In this document: positions 19,828 through 32,931 of the stretch, one piece after another
Layout: every line of letters starts with the position of its first letter
Numbering within the stretch: the first letter of the stretch is position 1
Assembly: GCA_028023455.1 (NCBI GenBank)
Contig: JAQFVV010006221.1
Location: forward strand, 5,499,011-5,563,010
Direction of reading: 5' to 3'
Length of the DNA: 64,000 bases
From: Epiperipatus broadwayi
Taxonomy: Eukaryota; Onychophora; Udeonychophora; Euonychophora; Peripatidae
The notes under the pieces: generated by a model
The model's database searches: none
Told to the model about the DNA's origin: nothing
Seen by the model: the letters and a program-made list of their open reading frames with translations, nothing else
Position numbers and translations under genes: made by a program

Positions 19828-22800
19828 TTGAATTGTAATATTATCAAAAAGGAGAATGGATGGGATATAAGAAATAAGCAAAATATGGTTGATTTACATA
19901 TAAATGTGGATGTAGAGAAAAAATGGATCTATAAGATTAATGGTAAGAAAGTTTGTTATAAATGTAATGGAGAAGAAACAATCAAAAGAATTTATAAAAG
20001 AGTAGTTAGGAAAGAAGAAATTGTTAAAATTGGATTTTTGAATATGCAAGGTAGTACGAGACCACAAAAGTAGCTGGAATTAAACAAAGCAATTGAAAAT
20101 GAAGAATTTAGGTATTAGCAGTAGTGGAAACTCATCTAAGAAAAGAAGAAAAACCTATTTTGGAAGATGTGGTATGGCAGGGTGCAAATAGAAAAAAAAA
20201 GGGTGGATGTCTAGGTGTTATATTGAAAAAATATTTAAATACTGTTAAATGTCAAGAGCATTTATGGTTTGAAATAAGGTTGGGTAGACAAGAATGTATG
20301 GTGGCTGTAGTGTATATAGCCACTGGAGATAGTCAAATTGGAATGGAGTGAAACTGTAGTATATATGAATGTCTAGTTAAGGATATACAAGAGAAGAAAA
20401 GAATAATGGTTATGGGGGACATATTGAAGAAATTGATGATGTAGATAATAAAAATGGACAGCTGTTAAGGAATTATTTTCAGAGAGTGAATTTGAGTATT
20501 GGAAATTTATCAAATGTTTATAAGGGACAAATATTCATCATTTAGAAATAATATATTTCACACAATAGATTACGTATTTGTAGAGAAAAAGGGAATAAAT
20601 AAAGTAAGAAATATTAAGATGTTTGATAATGAAGAGAAAGTATGTACTAGTGATTATAACTTTATTGTAATTGAAATGGTTAATAATGTGATGGAGAATA
20701 GAAATAAAAGTAGAAATAATAATGAAAGATGTGGATGGGGAGTGAGAAAAGTAAGTTGGAACAGTATAAAATACAAATTGAAGAAATCATACAAGAGTTG
20801 GTTGGGAATGAGTATAAGGGCTTGTTAAATTAAATAGAAAAATTGGCAAATAGAGATTTAGTTGAGAATATTCAGAAGAATAAGTGTAATAAAAAAATGA
20901 GAATTAGTAAGTGTAAAAGAGAAAAAAGAAGCATGCAGAGAATATAGGTGTGCTATTAAGAACAAGGAAAGTGAAAAAGATATTAATGCTAAATTGGAAA
21001 AGTATTTAGAAAAAGTAGTTGGCTAAAATAGATAATTATAAAGAGAGAATAAATTTGCATAGTAAATTGTTGGAGGTTATTAATAAAAGTGGAAGAGATG
21101 GGAGTAAAAAATTTTGGAAAATGAGAAATGTAGGTTAGATAGTATTACTAGATGACAAAAGAATAGGGAAGTTCTAGAGAAGATTTAGAATTTTAAATAG
21201 ATATGTAATGGATATAAAAAAGATATTAGATGTGAAGTGTAGAGTGATAGAAAACATGAAAGCATATAGTAATGGGAATATTAGGTTTACAAAAAATGAA
21301 CTGAAAGCAGTAGAAAAAAAATTGAAAAGTGGAAAGGCAAAAGGTTAAGATGAGTGGGCAGCAGAGATGGTAAGGAATTTAGGATATAGGGCAGAAGTAA
21401 ACTTATTGTTCTGTTTTAATAAGATGGCACAGAAGAAAGTTTGTTGAAGTAATTGGAGTAATACAAAAGTAAGATTATTATTTAAAAGAAAAAGTAAGGA
21501 TCATAAAAAGTTAAATAATTATAGACCAATAGCAGTAACACAGTTTTATATAAAGTTTTCTCTTATATGGTGGCTAGAAAAGTTGTAAAATGGATGGAAG
21601 GGAATAATGTAGTGGGGGAAATGAGAAGAGGTGTTAGATTACATAGGCATATAGGAGATAGTTTATTTGTAGTTACACAACTTATGGATATGAGTAGGAA
21701 TTCAGGTAGACAGTTATATATGAGTTTTATAGATATAGATAAGGCATATTCTAGAGTAAATAGAAATAGATTATGGATAAGTTTAGCAAATTTGGGAATG
21801 GATGAAGTTTTAGTGGATATTATTAAAAAATTATTTGAAAATAATTACTATATATATTAGTTAGGGAATATAGAACAATTTAAACTTAAAAATGGGGTTG
21901 GACTAAGGCAAGAATGCCCTATGTCACTATTTGTTTTTTGTTGTACTTGAGTGAAATGGAAAGAGTAATAGAAGGATTAGGAAAAGGGATAGAGATACCA
22001 TTAATAGGTGGTAAGGGAGTATATTGTCAGGTCTTTTTTGTTGCGAACATATTTTTGTGTTTAGAAAGAAAAGAAGATATGGAAGTTATGCTGAGGACAT
22101 GTGCAAGGGTTTGGTGAATTAAATTTAGTGAAGAAAAAATCAAATATAATGATGCTTAATACTAGAGAAAAAAAATGAATTTTTATTTTGAGATATAAAG
22201 TTAAGTATTGTGGATAGATATAGTTATTTCAGAATTATTTTAAGTAATCAGAAAAATTTGATAAATGAAGAAAAGAAAAGGATTGGTATAGAAATTAACA
22301 GTGTTTTCATATAATAAATATGATATAGTTAGAATTATATGGGAGTTGCAGTAGAAGGATTACTATATGGTAATGATGTGTTATGTGTTAGTAAACAGGT
22401 ATTAGATTATTTGAAATAAGTACAAACAGAAGTAGGAAGACATGCATTGGATGCAGATGTATGGACAGCAAGGGAGGCAATTCATATGAGAAATGGGATG
22501 GTCAAATTTTTATATTGAGAGATCCAAAAAGTAAAATTAAAATGTTTGGTAGATTGCAGTTTATGAAAAGTAAAAGAATAGCCAAAATAGTATTTAGTTG
22601 TGTTACGAGTAAAGAGCAGGCAACAACATGAATGAGAAAGGAAATGCAGTATGCAAAAGATTTGGATGCCAAATTTATATCTGTATGTTTTTACCAAAAA
22701 TGGGATGATTGTGTTAGGAAGATTGTTGAGTGTTATAGTGGTAAGGAATGCGATAAAACGATAGATTTATTAATAAAGAATAGAGAGTTAGAGAGATGGA

Positions 22801-23160
22801 GAACTAGTATAAAGAGTAAAGAGTTTAAATATATATAGAAGTAAATAGAATATTTAATATATGATAATAGTAAGAAAGGTAGTTAATTGTTTAAGGTTCA
22901 AATGGGATTTTTAGCAACAAGACAATATACATGTAAATGGAAAAATATGGGTAATTTAGTCTTAAATTGTGTAAGGAAGGAATAAAAAATATTAGGCAAC
23001 TGCTATTTGAATGAAAATGCTTGAAAAGAGAAAGGTGTTTTGAAGTTATGGAAGAATAAATATGAAAAAAGTGATTATACAGAATGTGGCTTATTGGTTT
23101 TTATGCTGGGTTTAAGAAAAGATAAAGGCAATTTAGATTTAAGCTAATAGAGTTCACAAA
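19828..23160 (+). pseudogene. Endonuclease-reverse transcriptase of LINE A1, broken
   Basis: APE-type endonuclease pieces: VKIGFLNMQG (about 20025), VVETHLRKE (20124), MVAVVYIATGD (about 20297), IDYVFVEK (about 20570) and TSDYNFIVIEM (20646-20680), where the catalytic SDH reads SDY. RT pieces: FIDIDKAYSRVNRN (about 21727), LRQECPMS (about 21902), and FFVANIFL (about 22035) where FADD is expected. The C-terminal part includes DDCVRKIVECYSGKE (about 22705). Copy A4 supplies the same blocks with different breaks. The sequence between 20830 and 21560 is the degraded linker. Confidence 0.75.
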
Positions 23161-23305
23161 GATAATGTTGTGAAATAGAATGTAGCAGAATATAGAAAAA
23201 CTGAGAGTGGAGAATGGAAAATAAAGTGGCTAACTGGTTTCTTTGAGTATAATTTCTGAGATATTGCTGACTTCATTGAAGAAGAAGCCACAGTACATCA
23301 TATCA

Positions 23306-26300
23306 TAATATGTTACAGTGAGAAGAAGGGTAGGTTTAATAGGCCCACCAACTATGTCAAATACTGAATTGGATTACCTCCAAATGAAATAAATTGTTAA
23401 AATATTTTTTATTAGATGAGTAGGGAAATAATACCAAAGAAAACAAAAATCATTTGGGAACAGGTTTTAATAAAAACACTTACTCTGTCTTATTCTTTTT
23501 AATCAGAAGTTGTTCATTTCGCTAAACATTTTATTCATTCTTAAAATTTTCTTGAACAATCCTTTAATAAAGTAAATATATATTCATGTAAGTAAAAACA
23601 GGAGTTTAATGAAATAAGTATTTCTTTGTAATGTAAATATGTTAAAATTTGCATGTGATAAACTGAATGAAGTTCCTTGAGTATTACTAAAAGTTAAAGC
23701 TAAAAAATATAATTCTTGATGCTTCACCAGCGTTTGCCCATTCTTTCAAATTTCAGTGTTGCAGCTTTGAGAGGGAAAAAATGGCCAGAGCTGCAAGCTT
23801 TTCTCTAATTAAAGAAAGTAACTCAATTTATTTGTTAACGTAATACAATGTATTGTAATTTAAAAATAATAAACTTTTCTCCCACCTCTGTAATTTATAA
23901 ATATATGTGCTTAAATTCTATTCTAAAAAGTTATTAACAAATGGGTATTTGCTGAAGCTTAGTGCTTTCAAGGGCAACGTATATTCTCTTAATCGCTCTG
24001 GAAAGTGTATGAGGACATACATCGCTTTCAAAAGTCCTAATCTTCAGTAAATATGTAATTGTTAATAGCTTTTCTTAGTAAAGCGCTTAAGTGTATTTAT
24101 TTATAAATGAAAGTAACACACAAAAAGTAATTTTATCTGACAGAGTATTTTGATTAAAAATAAATTGAAATGAAAATAATTCCATTAAATTTTGTATTTT
24201 TTAAAAGAAAATAATTGTTTATTTGAAAGTGTATAGATTCTTAATTAAAGCTGTATTTAAATAATATCATTTACAAATGAGAAAATATTCCAAATTAACA
24301 AAGATCTCACTGGTAGTTCTTCATGAAAAAAGTAGTAAAAGAAAAAACAGTTTTCTCACCAGGTTTGCCATTTGCCAAACTATGAAAGACTGAACAGTTT
24401 TTTGCTTTTGTTTGACGTTCTAGATAAAGTTAACTATATATTCATTTACTATCCAATGTTGTGTAGTTAGCTATGTTGGATAAGAGCCGCCTACTGAAAT
24501 CAAAAATCCTAGAAAAGAATTTCATTTGCCCTAGATTTGAATACAGGGTTGCAGGCATAGCAGGTGCAGGTTTCTATCTCTACACTGTGAAATTCTGAAA
24601 GTACTAATTGCATTTTCAAAATTTGAAAAGTGGTGGATTTTAAGAGTTGTTGCACATACCAAAATAGATCTCTGACCTTTCTGAAGAGAATAATTTTTTG
24701 TTACATAATACAATATTTATTGTCAAATAACCTTTTACAATGTTATATATGAGACACATGTCTACTATTTAATTATTTAAAAAAAAGACCAATAAATAAA
24801 AAAGTAAATAAAGAAAAAAATTTATTTTATATATAATAAAATGCAATACAAATAAATTATACGCATGTAAGTACTGGATTAAATAAAATTTTTAATTTTA
24901 TATATTTTTGTAGCAATGACAGAAATAAAAAAAGGCCAATATTTTTTTTATCAGCTCATAAAAATTTAAACTATAAAAGATTTTGCGGAAATAGGGAAGG
25001 TAGGATCAACCATTTCACAGTAAAAATTAATTTTATAGGCATTATCACCTTTGTTCGATTATCAATTTAATTGCCATTTGAATCTATAATCGTCACATAC
25101 GTATATTGAAGTTATTTTCAATTTATATTTTTTGCTAATTTTAATCCAATCTTGATGAGATACCATAGACCGTCCATCTCCACTGGCCATTTTAATTTTT
25201 ACTACTTGATGGCAAATAACTGCATTTAAAAATATGTGGTCAATTTCTTTGTTATGCAACGTCTTTATAATAACATTTTCATACTCTTCGATTGACTGTA
25301 AATCTAATTGGCTGAGTGATTTAAAATTCTAAACTTTTGATTGGTCAATTACCAGCAATAAAAATATATTCATCTTTTAATATTATATTCATTTTAGCTT
25401 CGTTTGTAAAAAGTACATTAATAATTTGTCCGATTATGAAAGTGAACGAACGGTTTTTCAAAAATAATTTTTTATTTATTCTTCAAAAAATATTTTATAG
25501 TGGGGAATTTAAAAACAACATTCCTAATCAATTAGAAAATGTTGCCCACAACATCAACTTTCGCAATTTACGTTGTCAAATAGTAAAGAGTTTTTTGCTA
25601 AAATCTTACTATTTTTTTTAAAATAACTATATTTTCAGCATATTTTACCAAAATACATTACAATATGTAAATAAATGCCAAAAATACTCTAAATTATTAA
25701 TTTTGGTTTGAAAATTAAATAAAAAGCTTGGGGAAATTTAAACTGTTTGACAGGTGTGAAAATTGTTTTTAGTGATAGTTTCTTTTTCAATTTACATTCG
25801 TGTATATTTATACAATTTTTTACTAGAATCTTACTATTTTTCCAAAACAACTATATTTTCAGTATACTTTATGAAAATAATTCATATGTATAAGAAAAAT
25901 AATAAAAAAAACATTCGAAGGCATTAATTTTCGTTTTCAAAGTCAAAACAAGTTGGATTGATGAAAATTAGTTTTGTTTGGCAAAAATCAAAGCAGCCAA
26001 TCAGAATTTACAAAAGTGTGCCAAAGGTAATGTTGTGGAAATGGGATGGGGCAGAATATGGGAAAATATAAAGTGGGGAATGGAAAATAAAGTGGCTAAC
26101 AGGTTTATCTGGGCATGATTGCTGAGATATTCTTGACTTTGTTTAAGGAGAAGCCACAATACATCACATCACATCAACAGAATTTGGATTGATGAAAATT
26201 AGTTTCGTTTGGAAAAAATTGAAGCAGCCAATCAGAATTTACAAAGGGGTTACTTTTCTCTTTGTTCAAACTTAGAACGCCTATGTTATTGATTTTTTAC

Positions 26301-26344
26301 TTGTAAAATAATTCAAGAGAGGGCAGGATCTTACAGAACTTTTT
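23306..26344 (+). repeat. Spacer V copy 1 (V1) of the macro-repeat
   Basis: Non-coding spacer between LINE copies A1 and A2. It is collinear with 48579-53849 once two insertions there are removed. A stretch of about 130 bases (24480-24610 against 50046-50175) shows about nine differences by eye. No gene is supported; the frames at 25062-25259 and 25337-25621 are not conserved in V2. It contains a short 3' fragment of LINE A (26021-26181). Confidence 0.85.
26021..26181 (+). mobile_element. Short 3' fragment of LINE A in V1, flanked by direct repeats
   Basis: Matches the last 150 or so bases of family A (ATGTTGTGGAAATGGGATGG through ATCACATCACATCA). It is flanked by an imperfect direct repeat of about 70 bases (about 25948-26015 and 26183-26252, GCAGCCAATCAGAATTTACA at the ends). 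The same arrangement is at 53424-53735, so it predates the duplication. Confidence 0.75.
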
Positions 26345-28701
26345 AAGTGGGAAAAAGAAGTTAGCTAAAATGGATAATTATAAGAGAAGATGAAGTTCAA
26401 TAGTAAATTGTTGGAGGATATTAATAAAAGTGGAAGAGATGGGAGTGAAACATTTTGGAATTACATTAAAAGGAGAAGTGTATGAAGAAAAAAAGATAAT
26501 ATTAATAGATGATGAGGGCATTGAGTGTAGCTCTAGAGAACAGGTAGAGAGAATCTTAAATAGATATGTAATGGATATAGAAAAGATGTTAGATATGAAG
26601 GAATTTGTGATAGAAAACATGAATGCAGTTAGTAAAAGGAATATTAGGTTCACAAGAAATGAAGTGAATGAGGCAGGGAAAAGATTAAAAAGTGGAAGGG
26701 TGAGAGGTTTAGATGAATGGGCATGGAGACGGTAATGAATTTAGGGCATAGAGGAAAAGCAAAGTTATTATCATGTTTTAGTAAGGTGGTGCAGAAGAGT
26801 TTTTCTGGGTAGTTGGAGTAATACAAGAATAAAATTATTTAAATGAAAGGGTAAGGATCATAGAAATTTAAATAATTATAGACCGATAGTGGTAACATCA
26901 GTTTTATATAAAGTGTTCTCATATATGGTAGCTGGAAGAGTTGTAAAATGGATGGAAGAAAATAATGTAGTGGAGGAAATACAAAAAGGTTTTAGGTCAG
27001 ATAGGCATATAGGAGACAGTTTGTTTGTAATTAGACAACTTATGAAGATGAGAAGGAATTCAGGTAGATCACTTATAGATATAGAGAAAGCATATGATAG
27101 AGTAAATAGAAATACATTATAAGTAAGGTTAGCAAATTTGGGAATGGATTAAGTTTTACTAAATATTATTAAGAAATTATATGAAAATAATTGTTATACT
27201 TACCAATTAAATGATATAGAATCAGTTAAAATTCAAAATGGGGTGAGTTTAAGACAAGGATGCTCTATGTCAGCTATTTTATTTTTGTTGTTTTTGAGTG
27301 AAATGAAGAAAGCAATAGAAAGACCAGGAAGAGGTGTAGGGATACCCTTAATAAGTGGCAAGGGAGTATATACTTTGTTGGGTCTTTTTTTTGTGTATGA
27401 TATCTTTTTGTGTGGAGAAAGAAGACAAGATATGGAAATTATGTTGACGATATGTTCAAGGGTGGGTAAAAAGATGAAGATTAAATTTAGTGAAGAAAAA
27501 TCAAATATAATGATGGTTCATACTGGGGAAAGAGAAGATGTAGAATTTTTATTGGGTGATATAATGTTTACTGGGGGGATAGATATATGTATTTGGGAAT
27601 CATCTTATGTAATCAGGAAAATTGCTTGGATGAATGGAAAAAAAAATTGGTAAATGAAGCAAAGAAAAGAAAGGGTTGGGTAAAGAAACTAACAGTATTT
27701 TTATATAATAAATATGATGAAGTCAGAATTGTATGGGAGTTGCAGTATCAGGTTTAACATATGGTAATGATGCATTATGTGTTAGTAAAAACGTTTTAGA
27801 TTATTTAGAGAAAGTACAAAGGGAAATAGGAAGACATGCATTAGCTGCAAAGATGTGGACAGCAAAGGAGGCAATTCAAGGAGAAATGGGATGGTCAAGT
27901 TTTTATATGAAAGATGCAAAAAGGTTGCAGTTTATGGATAGTAAAAGAATAGTCAAAATAGTGTTTAATTGAGTTATGAGTAAAGGGAAGGTAACAAGAT
28001 GGGCGAGAAACGTAATGTGGTATGGAAACAATTTGGATAAAGAATTTATATCAGTATACTTGTATAAAAGGTGTGATGAATGTGTTAGGAAGATTGTTGA
28101 GTGATATAGTGGTAAGGAATGGGATAAAAAAATAGAAACATTAATAAAAAATAGGAAGTAGAAAAGATGGAGTACTAGTATGGAGAGTAAAAAAAGTTTA
28201 AATATATATAGAAGTAAATGGAAGCTTGGATGCAAGTTAATTTATGATAATAGTAAGGATAGTAGTTTAATGTTTAACGCTCAAACGAGATCTTTAGAAA
28301 CGAGAATATACATGTAAATAGAAAATTATGGGTGATTTCATGTGTAAATTGTGTAAAAAAGGTATAGAAAATATTAGCCATCTGTTGATTGAATGTAAAT
28401 GCTTGAAAGCAAAAAGGGCATAGATAATGAAGTTATGGGAGAATATGTATGAATAAAATGATTATACAGAAAGTGAGTTATTAGTTTTTATGCGGGGATT
28501 GCGAAAAAAGATAAGGGAGTTTTAGATATAAAGGCCATAGTGTTGACAAAGATTATGTTGTGGAAATGGGATGGGGCAGAATATGGGAAGACATACAGTG
28601 AGGAATGGAAACTAAAGTGGCTAGCAGGTTTATCTGATCATAATTGCAGAGATATTCTGGACTTTGTTTAAGGAGAAGTGACCGTACACCACGTCACATC
28701 A
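26345..28701 (+). pseudogene. LINE family A copy 2 (A2), 5'-truncated RT
   Basis: Begins in the linker before the RT at the same truncation point as copy A5. RT blocks: VTSVLYKVFSYMVAGRVVKW (26889), a GFRSDRHIGDSLFV block, SLIDIEKAYDRVNRN (about 27070), LRQGCSMSAILFLLFLSEM (27248) and FFVYDIFL (about 27385) in place of FADD. Then KIKFSEEKSNIMM and GVAVSGLTYGNDALCVSK (27733). The C-terminal zinc knuckle CKLCKKGIENISHLLIEC (C-x2-C-x8-H-x4-C, about 28342-28395) is intact. It ends near CACGTCACATCA (about 28701), the family 3' end. Multiple frameshifts. It is followed by spacer U. Confidence 0.8.
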
Positions 28702-29445
28702 GCAATTTAAATAATTAATCTGCTTGAGATTCACCTCTCAAAGATGTATCAAGGATGAAATGTTAAACAAAAACAATAATCACCTAAACTAATCGACTGT
28801 CAGTAGGTAAAAGTTTAAAGTTTGATTTTCTTCATTTTTCTGCAAAAAAGCAATAATTAGTTACATACATTTACTAATAATAAGTAGTTGGATAGATTTG
28901 TGGACAACTCAAAAAAGGCTTATGATTGCAATGCAACAAAGTAAACATTTACTTTCAAGTATGAGACATTCATTTCTTTAATTAAAATAGCACATTCTTT
29001 GTATGGGGAAGGGTAGCTTGTGTGTGAGAGATATGTAGTTAAGTTTATAAATAGGTTGAAAAGAGTGTAAAATCAGCAATAAATTGTAAATGAACACAAT
29101 ACATGAATTAAAATTAAAAATTTTTATTAAATAAAATACAATAATAGTACAATGTAAGTGTAAACACATTTTTTAATAAATAAAAGAATAATAGATTTCA
29201 AAACTTAAACAACTATTTAAAATATTATACTATTTAGAAGTGAAGTCCTACTAATGATGTAAAATAAATTCTCTCAATAGGGTTTTGACTTTTTACAACG
29301 AATGTTGAATAATTTTGTGGCTATTCAGTTTAGATTAGACAACTTCTTTTAATACAAAATATTAAATGGTTGTCACTGCAGGAAAATATAATGGATTTTC
29401 TTTTTTAGGTGAAGATTTATAAATATTCTGGGTTATCATGAATCT
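28702..29445 (+). repeat. Spacer U copy 1 (U1), left part
   Basis: Collinear with 39384-40150 and with 56253-56775 plus 59400-59670. It starts TTTAAATAATTAATCTGC right after the LINE A 3' end and is interrupted at 29445 by LINE B. It resumes at 32932 with TAAGCCAAATCTATG. No coding content. Confidence 0.85.
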
Positions 29446-30009
29446 CTGGGAATAAGGCATGGGTCCCATGCCACCCAGAGTGTCCCCAGGTTACGGATAG
29501 GGGTATGGCCTTTAGATATGAAGGTTAGCTGTGAATAAGCAGAGTACTTTAAATAAGCAGTCGCTGACAATGGGACAACATTCACTATCAGGAAATGGTG
29601 AAGGAGACAGTGGCGTGTTTACTTCGACAAAGTGCCACAATTCCTATGACGGTGGATGTATAGTGGCGAGTATTGACCACCATTAAATAAGTCAACACCC
29701 CGCTGGGTGCTGGGTCAGCAACGGCATTTCTTCCAAGTCAGCGGAAGATCACTAGAGGTGACAATGATGAGGAGGAAGTGGTAGTTGGATTTTCATTTTA
29801 TGGGATTTGGCTAGCGCACTAAGCCTATTGTAGAGGTTATTGCTGGGCAAAGAAGGCAACGGGAAACCACTGTCTTATAATTCTCTTGTTTTATTATGAG
29901 TATGTCTACAGGAATCATTACATTTGGTGTTGAGACCTTAGTTAAGAATAACTTTGGTGTCTTGCCTGGCAGGAGTGGACATGAGGCTACTCAGGTCATC
30001 AACCTGTGA
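29446..30009 (+). promoter_or_regulatory. 5' UTR of LINE B, likely internal promoter region
   Basis: Relatively GC-rich leader of a non-LTR element. LINEs initiate transcription from within their 5' UTR, so promoter activity is inferred from position, not from a recognised motif. It starts CTGGGAATAAGGCATGGG exactly at the target-duplication boundary, so the element does not look 5'-truncated. Confidence 0.45.
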
Positions 30010-32804
30010 AATCCTCATAAATATAATTCATTGAGAGGGGATACACTGAGAATTGGAACGTGGAATGTTAGATCTTTGAGGAAAAGTGGGAAATTGGAGA
30101 ATTTGAAAAGAGAGTTGCATTTGAATAATATTGATGTAATGGGATTAAGTGAAGTGAGGTGGGAGGGACGTGGAGAAGTAAGTAGTGGAGATGTAAAGTT
30201 GTTTTATTCAGGTGATGATAGGTCAATTAATGGTGTTGGCATTGCTGTGAGGAAGAAAATATGGAATAGTGTGGCAAAGGTTGATGGTATTAATGATAGA
30301 CTGATGGTGATGAGAATAAATGCAAGTCCTAGGGATTTGGTAATTATACAAGTTTATATGCCAACTAGTACTCATGATGATAGTGAGATTGATGAAATGT
30401 ATGAAAAGATAGAAGAAAGCATTCAATGTGAAGGAAAAAATGCATGTATATTGCTATTGGGGGATTGGAATGCTGTTGTGGGGAAAGGTAGGGAAGAGAA
30501 AATTGTTGGAAATTATGGTATTGGAAAAAGAAATGAAAGGGGTAGTCGACTTGTACAATTTTGTAAAGAGAATGGGTTTGTCATTGCAAACACTTGTTTT
30601 AAAAATCATATTAGAAGATTCTATACATGGAAAGCTCCAGGTAACAAAGAACGTTATCAAATTGATTATATATTGATCCAGAATAGATATAAGAATGCTG
30701 TTAAGGATTCACATGCTTTGCCAGGTGCTGATATAGATTCGGATCATAATTTGGTGATGGCTAAATTAAAGTTAAGTTTAAAAAGAATTAAAAGAGGGAA
30801 AAGATACACAAGATGGGACTTGGATAAATTGAGACAAATGGAAAAAGGAAAATTTGGTTTAATATGTGAAAATGAATTTAAAAGAATTGTTCAGGATGGG
30901 AACTATATTAATAGCTCTGATGAGTGTTGGAATAGAATTAAAGAGGGATTCTTGAAAATAGCAAAAAATGAAATAGGTATTATTCATGCAAGAAAAGCTA
31001 AAAGACCTTGGATAACTGAAGGTATGTTGGAAAAGATGGAAGTGCGGAGATGGTGGAAGAATGTAAATACTGAGGAAGGGCAAAATGAATATAGGAAATT
31101 TAATAATGAATTAAGAAGAGAAACAGATTTAGCAAAAGAAAAGTGGTTGGAGCAAGAATGTAAAGAGATAGAAAGGTTTCAACAGATGAAAAGATATGAT
31201 CTAGCATTTGATAGAATACAAAGTATTTCTTGGAGAAAAAGACATGGGTAGCAAGTGAGATTGCGGATAAGAATGGAAGAAGGTTAACCGATAGTAATGA
31301 TATATTAAAAAGATGGGAAGAATATATTCGGTATCTGTTTAGTAGAGGAAATAATTTAATTAGTTATGAACTTGAAAATGAAGATGTTGCAATGGATGAT
31401 AGAGGTATGGACATACTGCCAGATGAAGTAAGAAAGGCAATCGCACAAATGAAGAATGGTAAGGCTATTGGATTTGATGCAGTACCTATAGAATTTTTGA
31501 GAGAAATGGGAGAATTTACTATGAAGGAAATAGTTTGACTTTGCAATTTGATATATAATAGTGGAGTTTGGCCTGAAGATTTTTTAAGAACTATAGTGAT
31601 TCCAATTGCTAAAAAGAAGAAAGCTGTTAAATGTGAAGAGTATAGGACAATAAGTGTATTGTCTCATGTTTCTAAGGTGTTATTGAGGATTTTAACTCAA
31701 AGGATTTATGGGAAGGTTGACTATTATATTGCTGAAGAACAGTTTGGTTTTTGGAAAGGGAAAAAGCACAAGAGATGCTATTGGTATTGTTAGGACAATT
31801 GCAGAAAGATATATTGAAAGAGATAAAGGAATTGGTATATGTTTTGTAGATTTAGAAAAGGCATTTGATAGAGTAAGCTGGACTAAACTGATGTCTATCT
31901 TAAAAGATAAAGGAGTATTCTGGAAAGAAAGACGATTGATATGGAATATGTATAATGGTCAAAGAATAAGAGTTAGATTTGGATATAATGAGACTGATGA
32001 AGTGAATATAGAAAGTGGAGTTAGGCAAGGATGTAGTATGTCACCTGTTTTGTTTAATATTTATTTAGAAGATATGCTAAATAATTATTTGGACTGTGGA
32101 GGAGCAAATGTTGGAGGGAGAGTAATAAAGTGTATAAGATTTGCAGATGATATGGCTCTTATTGCTGAGGAAGAAAAGGATCTTCAGAATATGTTGAATA
32201 AATTGGAAGAAGGATGTATGGAATATGGAATGAAGATTAATATTGAAAAGACTAAGTGTTTATGGATAGGGAGAGATGCAAAAAGACTGCAAATTGGAAT
32301 CCATGATGACATGGTGCAGCAGGTGAAGGGATTTAGATATTTGGGTTGTTGGTTGAGTGAGGATGGAAGAAGTGAAGATGAAGTTAAAAGAAGAATAGCA
32401 TTGGCAAAGGTGACATTTGTAAAAAGAAAGAAAATATTTTGTGGACCTATGGAAAGAGAATTAAGGAAAAGATTAATTAAATGTTATGTGTGGAGTGTAT
32501 TAATGTATGGTTGTGAGACATGGACATTGAGTAATAGAATTAAGAACCGACTGGAAGCTTTTGAGATGTGGACATGGAGAAAAATGGAAAAATCAGTTGG
32601 GTGAATAAAATAACAAATGAAGAAGTTTTGAAAAGAGTTAATGAGGAAAGAAGATTGATTGAAAGTATCAAAGAGAGAAAGAGAAACTGGATTGGACATA
32701 TACTAAGAAAAGATTATAGTTTAATTAAAGATGTTTTGGAAGGAATGGTGAGTGGAAATAAAAAGAAAGGACAGAAGAGATTGACATTATTGGATGATAT
32801 ATGA
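30010..32804 (+). pseudogene. APE endonuclease-reverse transcriptase of LINE B
   Basis: A single polyprotein of roughly 930 residues, now split. The APE endonuclease has GTWNVRSL (30058), LSEVRWEGRGEV, GVGIAV, QVYMPTS, LLGDWNAVVG (about 30455) and DIDSDHNLVM (about 30735), with the catalytic SDH intact. The RT has VDLEKAFDRVSW (about 31845), GVRQGCSMSPVLFNIYLED (about 32015) and IRFADDMALIAE (about 32135), FADD intact. CYVWSVLMYGCETWTL and the C-terminal WVNKITNEEV...WIGHILRKD block follow. Frameshifts lie near 31225, 31765 and 32585, with one TGA at 31536-31538. No ATG precedes GTWNV in frame, so the start is uncertain. All catalytic residues survive, so the copy is fairly young though inactive. 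The type is RTE-like, the same family often mislabelled craniofacial development protein 2. Confidence 0.9.
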
Positions 32805-32931
32805 GATGGAAGGGGTTATGTGGAATTGAGGAAGTGGGCAAGGAAGAGAATGGAATGGAAGAATGGATGATGTAGTGACTACTCTCTGGACCTGTCTATT
32901 GGACAGACTACTATTGATTGATCATGAATCT

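Larger units (their letters stand above)
19400..23305 (+). mobile_element. LINE family A copy 1 (A1), longest type, 5' end in gap
   Basis: Non-LTR retrotransposon with, in order, an esterase-like domain, APE-type endonuclease, reverse transcriptase and C-terminal zinc-knuckle region. It ends in the family's 3' terminus GCCACAGTACATCATATCA without poly-A. It parallels copy A4 (44370-48578) along its length and is followed by the same spacer (V). The layout with an esterase ORF1 and no poly-A tail suggests the CR1/L2-like group; the exact clade is not settled. Every domain carries frameshifts or stops. Confidence 0.8.
29446..32920 (+). mobile_element. LINE B, near full-length RTE-like retrotransposon
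   Basis: A 3475-base insertion into spacer U1 with an exact 11-bp target duplication ATCATGAATCT (29435-29445 and 32921-32931). Copies U2 and U3 show the uninterrupted site (TTATCAGGAATCTAAGCC). The 3' end is CTATTGATTG without poly-A, as in RTE-type elements that end in short tandem repeats. A roughly 580-base 5' UTR precedes the coding region and is noticeably more GC-rich than its surroundings. It contains GGCAACGGGAAACCACTG, a block common in arthropod RTE-like elements. Confidence 0.85.
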
